Shown here piece after piece: positions 48,149-56,976 of a stretch of 64,000 bases of DNA (positions within the stretch are counted from its first letter, which is position 1; each line of letters opens with the position of its first letter). The position numbers were made by a program, and so were the translations under genes. The stretch spans positions 2,790,001 through 2,854,000 of the forward strand of contig CM073202.1 of the NCBI GenBank assembly GCA_037042915.1, written 5' to 3'. The DNA comes from Auricularia sp. M13. Taxonomy: Eukaryota > Basidiomycota > Agaricomycetes > Auriculariales > Auriculariaceae. Under the pieces are notes generated by a model that was given only the letters and a program-made list of their open reading frames with translations, had not been told where the DNA came from and did not search any database.

Positions 48149-48626
48149 TCATTGCCAGTCAAACTGTTGCAACACACGCTCGAACTCTGCGTCGCCGTGG
48201 AGATGAGCGCCTTCGGCCATATGCAGGTCGATGGGCGTCCCGCGCGGAAGGAGCTCCGTCAGAACCGTGTCGGCAACGTGACCAAGGTCGTGCGCCGTAT
48301 CCGCAGGAGGCAGCAGCTCGATGCAGCAAAGGATCATCTCGACTATCCGCCCTCGTGTGATGCCGCTTACATAGGACTTGAACAGCGCAGTGAGATGAGC
48401 TTGGTCAAAGACACGACGCGAATCTGAGGTAAACACCACACGCTCCAGTGACGGACACGTGAGCAGCGGCACGACGGGTAAGTTCGAATGAGACGCGCGA
48501 GTATGCAGACTGCACATGCATTGGCTGCGGTTAGACTTGGAGGGTGCCGGAAGCAGCCGGATGGTGAGGGAGCCGAGCGAGGGCACATGCAGCGGCGTTG
48601 CAACTTTTAGGAGCCAATGCTCGTCG
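48149..48626 (-). pseudogene. 3' part of an F-box/LRR gene cut off by the LINE insertion
   Basis: An open reverse-strand reading runs from the LINE border to a stop at 48149: DEHWLLKVATPLHVPSLGSL, LTCPSLERVVFTSDSRRVFD, and ends EFERVLQQFDWQ. It is leucine-rich like fungal F-box tails and has no start of its own. It continues in sense from the 5' part at 55646-56976, which stops at the other border of the LINE. It lies tail-to-tail with the transporter. Confidence 0.65.
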
Positions 48627-48629
48627 ACG

Positions 48630-48666
48630 AACAACAACAACAACAACATCAACATCAACCACCACC
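48630..48666 (+). repeat. AAC/ATC/ACC triplet run at the 5' border of the LINE
   Basis: Six or so ACA/AAC units grade into CATCAACATCAACC and CCACCACC. It could be part of the LINE leader, or a short microsatellite at the target. Confidence 0.6.
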
Positions 48667-48803
48667 ATCTGAATAAGCGCCCGTCACCGAACGCTCGTTC
48701 TCGCTCGTCTAAGGCCTCACAAGCCACTCTACACTCATAAAAATCGTCTCTGAGCTCGTATATCCCTGTCTGCGCTCGAAGGAAAATTTTTCGCCGAGCC
48801 GTC

Positions 48804-51800
48804 ATGGCACTACAACTCAATGCCGCCGACTTCGACGCGTTCTCCCCTGTTGCGTCCCTCCAGACCGCACCTGACGCGCGGCCTGTCATCGCGGACCCAC
48901 CTTCGAAAGAGATGCACGCAGTCCCCAAAGGCTGCGAGCTTCTTGTCCGGAACGTAGCACCGGTCGGATCCGCCACGTCAAAGACCATCGTTCAACAAGC
49001 CGTCGACACCCTCTACGCAGAAGCGGTAGCGAAGAAGGGCAAGGGCTTTCTGTTCCCGCTCACGGCGAACTTCGCTGGCAAGTCGGACAACGGGCAGGAC
49101 CTGTACCATTCGGCCGTCCTACGGCTGCACGAGGCAGCCGCTACACTCTTCCCGGGTCGCCCTACGCCCAAGCTCCTCGAGGCATGGATACCGGTCCTGA
49201 AGCAGGCTCACCCGACATGGGAGGTGATCCCAGCACCGCTCTCGTTTGGGCGCGACAAGCGGTCCTGGCTGTCGGTTCACGACGCGCAGAATGCCGACAC
49301 CCTGCTCAAAGAGATCCGAGCTGCTCTGGCCGAAATGAACATCCCGCTCGTCTCTTCATACCGCGCAAAGGTCACCGATGTTCTCTATTTCGTCTTCACC
49401 TCGCCTTCCGCTGTCGAGGAGGTTCTGAAGAAGCCGCTCGTCGTCAAGTCGTCCAAGCAGCCTGTCCGTTTCCAGCGCTCGTTCCAAATCGACCCGCTGC
49501 ACATCTTCGAAATCGCCGTCAGTGGATACAGCCAGTACGACCAGTCTATCGCCTCGCACCTACGCTCCGTCTTTGAGCACGGCTATCGCACCAAGGACCA
49601 CCCCAAGGAACAGCCAGTCATCATTGACGCACGCGTCTCTGGTGACTATTTCCTGGTCACACTGCGCGATTGGGACACAACGGCCCGTGCGCTTGATAAC
49701 CGCGAGGTCTGGCAGCAACTCGTCGCCGAACGGTACCCCCTATTGGGCCGGCCACGGCTCCTGTTCGACGTTAACGACTCACCGCGGGAGCGCGCATGGG
49801 ATCCGAAGATGACGACGCTCGCGAACGGCTCGCAGGCGTACGCCGATGACCGCTTCAATGAGGTCTTTCGTTCTATTGAGGCCGTCCGCACGGACAACGC
49901 TCGCCAGTACCAGGAGCTGTCCGTGCAGACAGCAACCATTGCTTCAAGCCTTGCGCAGGTCACGGCAGTGACTAAGGAGCTCCGATTGGCAGTGACAGCC
50001 GCTGACTCGCTCGCAACTGCCCGGGAGCTGGTCAACACTATCAATTCTGACCTGTCGCAGATGCGGATAGACTTGCTCCTCGCTACACCCGAAGAGAAAC
50101 CCGCCCTGATGCAGGCGTTGAAGGATCGCGCGCAAGAGCTGAAGGCTGCACGCGCCGAATTGGATGCCGCCCGTGCCGTCCAACAGTCTATCCAGCCCAC
50201 TCTCCAACTTCCTGCCCCGCCTTCCGTCCCTTCCACCCCGCAGAATAAGCGCACGCTCCCGCCCTCTACCCCCACATCTATGCCGCGCCGTAACGGCAGT
50301 CGCGTCTCGCAGATCGCTCAGCCACCTCCTCCGCCCAACTTTGCGCTGACTCAGACAACCGACGTTCCGATGGCGGACAGTGTGCGTTCATCCGCTGTTC
50401 GTGCTCGACAGAACCCAATGGCTTATCATCGCGCAGCCGCTTCGCTAGATGGAAGTATCGGGGGAAAGTCGGGCACAGCAGGACAGGATTCGTGCTACGT
50501 GCCTCTCAGGAACGTACATCGCATAGAGAAACATCCCGACTCATTATTGTCTTTCCTTTATTTTCCTAGACGTCCACCACGCAGCCCATCTCTGCCATTC
50601 TCTTTCCGCCTCGCGTTAATCCTCCTAATCTCCCTCTCCTTCGTGTCGCTTGTCTCTGCATCAGCCAGCATTCCTTTCCGCTCCCATTCACCTGCATCTC
50701 CGCTAATCATATACTCTGTCAATGCAAATGGCGCTATCGGCGCTTACAAGATGGACTCCTTGCGCAGTGCCATAATCGCGCGACGACCTCATGTCTTTGT
50801 CATCTGCGAGACCAAGACAGCAAAGCGCGTTTCTAGCTCCCTTCCACATTCAGATTATTTCATATACGAAGAGGCGGGGGTGCCATCGGACAACTTCCAC
50901 ACCTTCAAGTGGGGAGTAGTCGTTGGAATTCGGCGGGATGTACAACACGACCCGCCTTTGCCAACGCCGCCACCACTGCGCGGCCGAGCAATCGCTGTAG
51001 ATCTTACACTTCGTGCGATACCAAACGCTGGCTTCCGTCATCGCTTCATGGGCATATATGCACCATACGAGCCGTGGTCTGTGCGCCCTGGTCACAATCC
51101 ACGGGGCGCTGTGACCGATGCATTCTGGACAGCCGTAGAACATTGGTGCAATGAAGCGCCAGATGGCTCGTGGTCCATGGCGGGTGACTGCAATGCAACA
51201 CTATCGTCATCTGAATCGGTTAGCCATCGCAACCAGGGCGACAACCGTTTCCGCCACTTCTTACAGAGGTCCGGCGGCCGCGACCTATGGCTGCAGGTCG
51301 AGGATCGTACCCCGGCCCAGGACTGGACGTGCTATTCTAGCACAAGGGACGAGGGTGCGAGTATTATCGACAGGGCAATTGTGTCGAGGGTCGGTGTAGC
51401 AGACGCGCACGTGGAGGCTGCTCGCCACTACCGCGACAAGATCCCATCTACCAACCACCGCCCAATTATCGCTACCATTATTCCCGTTCCCCCTATTTCC
51501 CTCCACGCTCGCTCCGACTTATCTCCCTTTCAACCTGTCCCGGCTCCGCCGCGCTTGCGTTATCCTGGCAAGAAGGAGAAGCAGAGGTTCAACACCTTTG
51601 CTGATCAGGTTGATGCGGCGCTACAGGACACACCCACCCTAGCGTCGCTCACCGACTATGCCCAGATCGTCGATGATGATCACTGGACAGAGGCCTATCG
51701 CGATATGACGCGTGTCATGCTCAAGGCGGGCGCAGACTCGTTCGGAGTATGCGATAAACCGCGGCATCGGGCACGGCCTTCTGAGAAGCCGCGAGAGGCC

Positions 51801-54800
51801 ATACACCGCTATTATGAGATCAAGCTCATTGGAGGTGCGTTACGACTCTTGAACGACAGTACTGCAAACGTGAAACCAGGGGCACGCGAATACTTGCGGT
51901 CGTTCTTGGAGACGGTGCCTCCGTCGCCGGTACCAGTCAATATGCGCGAGCTGTTGACCAAGAAGAGACGTGAACTTGGTAAAGAAGCATTTGCCATTGC
52001 CGAAGCTCATGCGCGCAAGCGTGCAGAGGATGCTGACCGGCGAAAGATTATATCAGTTCTCCACGGTGTGTCGTCCAAACGTGCTTTCAACATGACCGTC
52101 TTTGAAGGCCTTCCGACAGTTGTACTGGACCCGAATGACTCCAATAAACTCATTTCGGACGCCGAGGCCGTGAAGGAGGCCCATCGACAATACTTCAGCC
52201 AGCTTTATAGGCGCTCTGACCCGCCCGACGTGCCAAAGCCCTGGATGACGACACCATCAGTTCTCGAGGTTCGACAACGGGTCGAACAAGACCCGTTCAT
52301 TTGGCCAAGACTTGCTACAGTGCAATCGTTCCGGGCCCTGCTTCAGCGGGGTAATGCACGTCCGAGCCCCGGACCAGATGGGTGGGAGAAATGGTGCGTC
52401 AGAGCATTGTCAGATACCGCACTCACGAGAGTTGTAGCGCTACACAACTACATGGTCTTTCACAGCCGAGTCCCCGACTCTGTGAAGGATACACGCATTA
52501 CCTCCCTTCACAAACGCGGCCTCATGGCCGACCTGCGCAACAAACGCGGGATCGGTATATCGAACTTCCTGCACAATAGTCCGGCTGCCTTTCTCAATTT
52601 TTACCTCGCCCCATATGCAGCGCGCCTGGGTATCATTCCCCAGACCCAGGTAGCAGCACAGCAGGGCGTTCAAACACGCGACTTAACGAGCTTCCTGGCG
52701 GGAATCCAATGCTGGGCGTTCCGACATAAGGCCACCGTTTACGCGTTACAGAGGGACCAGATGAAGGGCTTCGATTATCTTGCTCCGGAAGGTTTCTATG
52801 ATGCGGTTCGCGCGTACGGTCTACCAGAGAGCATTATCCAGCTGGACAAGTCTGCCCAAGCGCAGAACAGGTGTTTCATCCGCACCGCGTACGGCTTTAC
52901 TGACCCTATTGTAATAGACGGAGTCACGAAGCAGGGCGCATCCATGTCCCCGACCAAATCCACCTTCACCACGAGCCTCGGTCACCGATACATAAACGAC
53001 TTGTGTATCGGGCGCCCAGGCGTCCTGGAAGTACGCACGAAAGCTGGGAAATCAGGTGAACATCATACTCCAGCGGACAGACTTACTCTCACGATAACAA
53101 TGGTAGAAGCAACAGACGATTCATTCATCTTTGCCCTGACATTGGAGATGCTGTACTTCATCTGCCTCACCCTTGAACGGTTCCAGTACGTTTACGGCTG
53201 GCTGACGCAGTGGGCGAAATCCCGGGCCTATATCATAGGTGCAGTACCTGACAATCCTCCTGCCACGCTCCGTCTTGGTTCAGTCACCACAGACCCAGGT
53301 GCGGACCCTATGACGGTGTCAGAGCGAGACGTGACCGTAGTTACCGACGGTCTACATTTCATGAACACCAAGATCAATGACTCCTCTGCTCGCGCGGAGC
53401 TTGTGCGCTCAATCATCGACAATTTCTCGCTACCATCATTTGCAGTGCGACCACCGCTGACCGTCATACGCAGAGCTTTTGAACAACAAGTAATGTCGAA
53501 GATACGCGCCTTACTGGCAATGCAAACCGTATCAACGGCGGAGGCCGCAGCTCTGGACGCGAAGGTGATGTCTCGCGTCCACCATATGATGAGCTTCCGA
53601 TATTGCCCCAACAGTGCTATCTTGACGCTCCCGGTGGGACTCCACGGACTTGGTTGGTCGAGCATAGCGAGGTTGAACGCGTCCATGGCGGTAGAGGGTC
53701 TGGCACGAGATCTGAACCATCATGTGCCGGCATACCGTATTATGGCCAACATCACACTGGCGGATTGGACATGCGAGCGCAACGACTGTGTCTACCCCTT
53801 CGACACAGTTGGGCTCAAAAAGGCCATACATTCGAACTCTAGGCAAAGCTTGCCCATCGCGTGGATTGTCGCACATGACACGATGCGTTCAATGTGTCCG
53901 GCTTTGTGTCTTCGGAGGACAGACATGTCGTACGTGCTCGAAGGGAACATGTCACTAACACACGCAGTGAAGGTGGCAAAAGCGGCCATGCCTGACAGAC
54001 CATCGATCAGCGCTACCGTAGCGGCTGTCCTGCGACGGCGCGACATCAAGACCCTCGCAGACTGTGGTTCATGGGTTCACGGCGAAGGGCCAGTTCAATT
54101 TGCCCCACGAACTCAGTATCCACGCACGACGAAGGGACGGACAGACCCCGGTCCCGCGCGTTGGCACGAGGCTTCAGATGCACTGAGAGGCCTACCTCTG
54201 TCTGCGCTCTACGACGGATCGCCCGACCTGCTGATACAACGTGACACACGCCGTGCGCAAGCTGAAGAGTACATCCGGGCTATGGCAAAGCTCGAATCCA
54301 TGCCAGCAGCGGACATCGAGCATGATCAAGATGCGACGATTTGGGCGACCGACGGCTCAATGGTGCCTGCAGCGGCGGCTAGACATCAGAGCCGATCGGT
54401 CGTTGCGGCAGTAACTGGGCCTCAAACTTTGGTGCTTAAGGTGATGTCCAGGGCTGCAAGCATTTTACACGGAGAAGTGATGGCCCTCGTTGCAGCAACG
54501 GTTTTATCGAGTAACCCGCAACATCAAATTTTCTCGGACCACCAGAACTCAGTACGACTGCTAGGTGACCCCCTCTTCCTATCAGGAGACGAGCAGAAGA
54601 TTCGAAAGGCAAACGGGCGCTCATACTATCGTTGGTTACAACGTGCCAGCACCGACAGTAGTCTGCCGAAGGTCATATACACGAAAGGGCACGCAGACTC
54701 CGAACAAGTTGAGTCCCGTTTTAATAGTTTAGCGGACCACTACGCAACGAAGTCGCAGGAAAACGGGCTCACGATCCCAGACGCACCGATTCCGACCTTT

Positions 54801-55520
54801 ACGATGGACGAATACACCTTCTATACGGAGGATGATGGATGGATCGAATCAAACATTCGCGCGCATGTGACACACTTTCTGTCGCTCCAAACGGCGACCG
54901 AGTTGGGAGGCAAGTACAGAATGGCGACCCGATTATACGACCAGCACGACCCGCCCGATTACCCGTACCTCAAGGCGTATCGCGCGTACTCGGCAGTCGT
55001 CCAACTTTATGCCCGTTCCGGTCAGCTACCGACCGCAGCTACGATTATCGCACGAGGCGACTGGGCAGCAGGCCTTCTATCGGAGTCGTGCAGAATGGAG
55101 TGTGGGTGTTCGTTGGAAAACGAGTACCATATCTTCGTTGAGTGCCCCTTCTTTATGGATATGCGGACCGAAGCTGGCAAGACACACAGGCAACGAATAG
55201 CGCGCATCCAAGAACTGGAAGACTTGGATACCAGAATCCGTCAGAAGCTCTTAGACTCAGCTGAGTGTTTCTATTCTTCGGACAACGGTTTATGGCCACT
55301 GAAGATGTCACAGTATTGGTATGGACATGTACCGATCCTCAATCATCTCATACCGGAAGATGCATTCGATACGGCTCTCTCACGACGTCGTATACTTCAC
55401 AAGATCTTTACGGAGTGGCACTACGCTTCGATAAGACTGGCGGGAAGGATATGGGGAGAGTTTACAAGGAGAACAGCCCAGGATTTCGAGAACAAGACGG
55501 CAGCTCAACGTCGGGGGTAG
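48804..55520 (+). CDS. LINE polyprotein: gag-like, AP endonuclease, reverse transcriptase, RNase H (2238 aa)
   Basis: Nicks target DNA and reverse-transcribes its own RNA there. Start MALQLNAADFDAF. Residues 1-520 are gag-like, with a coiled coil at about 350-460 (LSQMRIDLLLATPEEK). A hydrophobic stretch at about 605-640 (RLALILLISLSFVSLVSAS) precedes the endonuclease: IIYSVNANGAIGAYK, VFVICETK, MAGDCNATLSSS and STNHRPI (usual SDH as TNH). Reverse transcriptase: RPSPGPDGWEKW, motif A ALQRDQMKGFDYL, motif B TKQGASMSPTKS, motif C EATDDSFIFA, so the catalytic aspartates are kept although the usual FADD is altered. RNase H: WATDGSM, LHGEVMALV, IFSDHQNSV and FNSLADHYA (D-E-D-D complete). The C-terminal knuckle ECGCSLENEYHIFVECPFF is usual for LINEs. 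With no stop or frameshift it may be active. Tad1/I-like by domain order; the clade is not proven. Confidence 0.9.
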   Translation: MALQLNAADFDAFSPVASLQTAPDARPVIADPPSKEMHAVPKGCELLVRNVAPVGSATSKTIVQQAVDTLYAEAVAKKGKGFLFPLTANFAGKSDNGQDLYHSAVLRLHEAAATLFPGRPTPKLLEAWIPVLKQAHPTWEVIPAPLSFGRDKRSWLSVHDAQNADTLLKEIRAALAEMNIPLVSSYRAKVTDVLYFVFTSPSAVEEVLKKPLVVKSSKQPVRFQRSFQIDPLHIFEIAVSGYSQYDQSIASHLRSVFEHGYRTKDHPKEQPVIIDARVSGDYFLVTLRDWDTTARALDNREVWQQLVAERYPLLGRPRLLFDVNDSPRERAWDPKMTTLANGSQAYADDRFNEVFRSIEAVRTDNARQYQELSVQTATIASSLAQVTAVTKELRLAVTAADSLATARELVNTINSDLSQMRIDLLLATPEEKPALMQALKDRAQELKAARAELDAARAVQQSIQPTLQLPAPPSVPSTPQNKRTLPPSTPTSMPRRNGSRVSQIAQPPPPPNFALTQTTDVPMADSVRSSAVRARQNPMAYHRAAASLDGSIGGKSGTAGQDSCYVPLRNVHRIEKHPDSLLSFLYFPRRPPRSPSLPFSFRLALILLISLSFVSLVSASASIPFRSHSPASPLIIYSVNANGAIGAYKMDSLRSAIIARRPHVFVICETKTAKRVSSSLPHSDYFIYEEAGVPSDNFHTFKWGVVVGIRRDVQHDPPLPTPPPLRGRAIAVDLTLRAIPNAGFRHRFMGIYAPYEPWSVRPGHNPRGAVTDAFWTAVEHWCNEAPDGSWSMAGDCNATLSSSESVSHRNQGDNRFRHFLQRSGGRDLWLQVEDRTPAQDWTCYSSTRDEGASIIDRAIVSRVGVADAHVEAARHYRDKIPSTNHRPIIATIIPVPPISLHARSDLSPFQPVPAPPRLRYPGKKEKQRFNTFADQVDAALQDTPTLASLTDYAQIVDDDHWTEAYRDMTRVMLKAGADSFGVCDKPRHRARPSEKPREAIHRYYEIKLIGGALRLLNDSTANVKPGAREYLRSFLETVPPSPVPVNMRELLTKKRRELGKEAFAIAEAHARKRAEDADRRKIISVLHGVSSKRAFNMTVFEGLPTVVLDPNDSNKLISDAEAVKEAHRQYFSQLYRRSDPPDVPKPWMTTPSVLEVRQRVEQDPFIWPRLATVQSFRALLQRGNARPSPGPDGWEKWCVRALSDTALTRVVALHNYMVFHSRVPDSVKDTRITSLHKRGLMADLRNKRGIGISNFLHNSPAAFLNFYLAPYAARLGIIPQTQVAAQQGVQTRDLTSFLAGIQCWAFRHKATVYALQRDQMKGFDYLAPEGFYDAVRAYGLPESIIQLDKSAQAQNRCFIRTAYGFTDPIVIDGVTKQGASMSPTKSTFTTSLGHRYINDLCIGRPGVLEVRTKAGKSGEHHTPADRLTLTITMVEATDDSFIFALTLEMLYFICLTLERFQYVYGWLTQWAKSRAYIIGAVPDNPPATLRLGSVTTDPGADPMTVSERDVTVVTDGLHFMNTKINDSSARAELVRSIIDNFSLPSFAVRPPLTVIRRAFEQQVMSKIRALLAMQTVSTAEAAALDAKVMSRVHHMMSFRYCPNSAILTLPVGLHGLGWSSIARLNASMAVEGLARDLNHHVPAYRIMANITLADWTCERNDCVYPFDTVGLKKAIHSNSRQSLPIAWIVAHDTMRSMCPALCLRRTDMSYVLEGNMSLTHAVKVAKAAMPDRPSISATVAAVLRRRDIKTLADCGSWVHGEGPVQFAPRTQYPRTTKGRTDPGPARWHEASDALRGLPLSALYDGSPDLLIQRDTRRAQAEEYIRAMAKLESMPAADIEHDQDATIWATDGSMVPAAAARHQSRSVVAAVTGPQTLVLKVMSRAASILHGEVMALVAATVLSSNPQHQIFSDHQNSVRLLGDPLFLSGDEQKIRKANGRSYYRWLQRASTDSSLPKVIYTKGHADSEQVESRFNSLADHYATKSQENGLTIPDAPIPTFTMDEYTFYTEDDGWIESNIRAHVTHFLSLQTATELGGKYRMATRLYDQHDPPDYPYLKAYRAYSAVVQLYARSGQLPTAATIIARGDWAAGLLSESCRMECGCSLENEYHIFVECPFFMDMRTEAGKTHRQRIARIQELEDLDTRIRQKLLDSAECFYSSDNGLWPLKMSQYWYGHVPILNHLIPEDAFDTALSRRRILHKIFTEWHYASIRLAGRIWGEFTRRTAQDFENKTAAQRRG

Positions 55521-55645
55521 CAGCGCACGCAGCCAATAATGCACAGCTGCGCGTCGCCGGAGAAGAGGCCATCGGTTTCCGATCCACCCTGTCTGACTGT
55601 GGGTTTCGAAAAGTACCTTTATGTTCATGTAATTAAGACCCATCG

Positions 55646-56976
55646 AGGCGTAGCCTGAAGGTCCATATGGACTGAAGGTGGGTAATGAAATGTAAACAAT
55701 GTAAACAATCTCCTCAATCCAAGGAACATGGCCGGTTCTGGTGACGTGGCGGTCAGGATGCCGCCTACGAGTACCACGGTGCGACCAGCGTCATTGGTGC
55801 TCGATATGGCTACATCTGATGTCCCGCCACCAGCTGAGGACACCATGCAGATGGCGAGGTCGACGCAGCTCTTGCCCCCCGTATTCGGGATGACCGTAAA
55901 GTCGCCGCTCTCGTTCGTCGGCGTCCGGAGACCGAGAAGACGTTCGAGGAGCTCGGGAAGGAACAGGCATTCCATGCTGCGGCACCATAGCCTGATGGTC
56001 TTTGGCAGGCAGTTCGGCGACAACGGCGTAGCATCCGCCTCCTCCTCGTCTTCGAGGTCGAAGAAGTCAACGGTTAAACAATCGAGAGCCGGGCACAGGA
56101 GGCAGAGAAGCAGAATCGCGCGCACTGAGCTCTGCCGATGAGAAATGTAGAGCGAGGTGAGGGTCGAAAGGAACGTGGGGCAGTCTGGCTGGGGCGCGGT
56201 GTAGAATTCCGAACCAAGGCGCGCGTCAACCAGTAACGGGGCCTGGCCGGCGAAGAGGGAGCGCGTCCACAGTTCGTCTCGATCATCGGTGTCGTCCATA
56301 TTTTCCACGAAGGCGAAATATTGAAGCAGCGGCGCAGGTTGCTGCAGGCCCTCACGCAGCAGGGCATCAACGTCACACGCAGGGTCGTCGACGCGAATGA
56401 TGAGAGTGTGGACTATGTCCAGGTAGGACCGCAGGCAGTGGATAACCTCTTCTAGGCGGACGTGGATAGGCATCGGCGTCCGAGGCGCCACACGCTTGCG
56501 AACGTGTCCGTCGCCGAACAGAAGAATCTGCCAGTCGGCGTCGGTGATATGCGTATAACGAAGCACAAGCCCGTCTCTAGTTCGCGCGCTGGCAGCGCTG
56601 GAGTGTTCTCTGTAGGCTGCGTCATTGGCGTCGGGATTAGGAAACGTGATCATGAGCCGAAGAGTCGGGATAACGAGTGGCTCCTTCACATGAGAGAGTT
56701 TCTTGACATACTCAAGTGTCTCTTTGAGAGCACCCGAGACAAAGCCTCTCGATGAGATAGTCGTCCACGGGGACAGCGAGAGCTGAGAGCCAAAGATTTC
56801 GTGGAGGATATGATTCGTGTGAGATAGGGCGAGCCGGTCGTGCCAGTCAAGAAGTGCGACGACCTTGAGGACGAGCTCAACTGGGATCGAGATGAAAGGG
56901 CTGAGACGGAGGGGACGTTTCGTCAGTTTGTGTCTAGCCTTTGTCAGAAAAAGCGAGCTCACGCGTTGGAAGACAT
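55646..56976 (-). pseudogene. 5' part of an F-box gene interrupted by the LINE
   Basis: A 14-nt first exon (56963-56976, MSSNA) joins through a GTGAGC donor and CTCAG acceptor to exon 2 starting at 56900, giving PFISIPVELVLKVVALLDW and HDRLALSHTNHILHEIFGSQ, an F-box. A leucine-rich body follows (VIHCLRSYLDIVHTLIIRVD, LSTLTSLYISHRQSSVRAIL, with an acidic patch DLEDEEEADA). It runs up to LFTLFTFHYPPSVHMDLQAT and enters LINE sequence, stopping at about 55625. The natural continuation is the segment at 48626-48149. Together the two parts would make a protein of roughly 575 residues. The truncated product keeps the F-box but loses the tail. Confidence 0.72.

Larger units (their letters stand above)
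48627..55645 (+). mobile_element. LINE-type non-LTR retrotransposon, about 7 kb, apparently full length
   Basis: One long coding frame with gag-like, endonuclease, reverse transcriptase and RNase H regions, about 175 nt of 5' leader and a short 3' end. No long terminal repeats were seen. The leader opens with an (AAC)n-like run. There is no poly(A) tail at the 3' border, and I could not settle a target-site duplication, so both borders are approximate (within about 20 bp). It is inserted antisense into an F-box gene. Confidence 0.85.

Noticed and set aside
48600-55700. Target-site duplication for the LINE
   Set aside because: Only a few bases match between the two borders (for example TCGA), which is not enough to claim a duplication.
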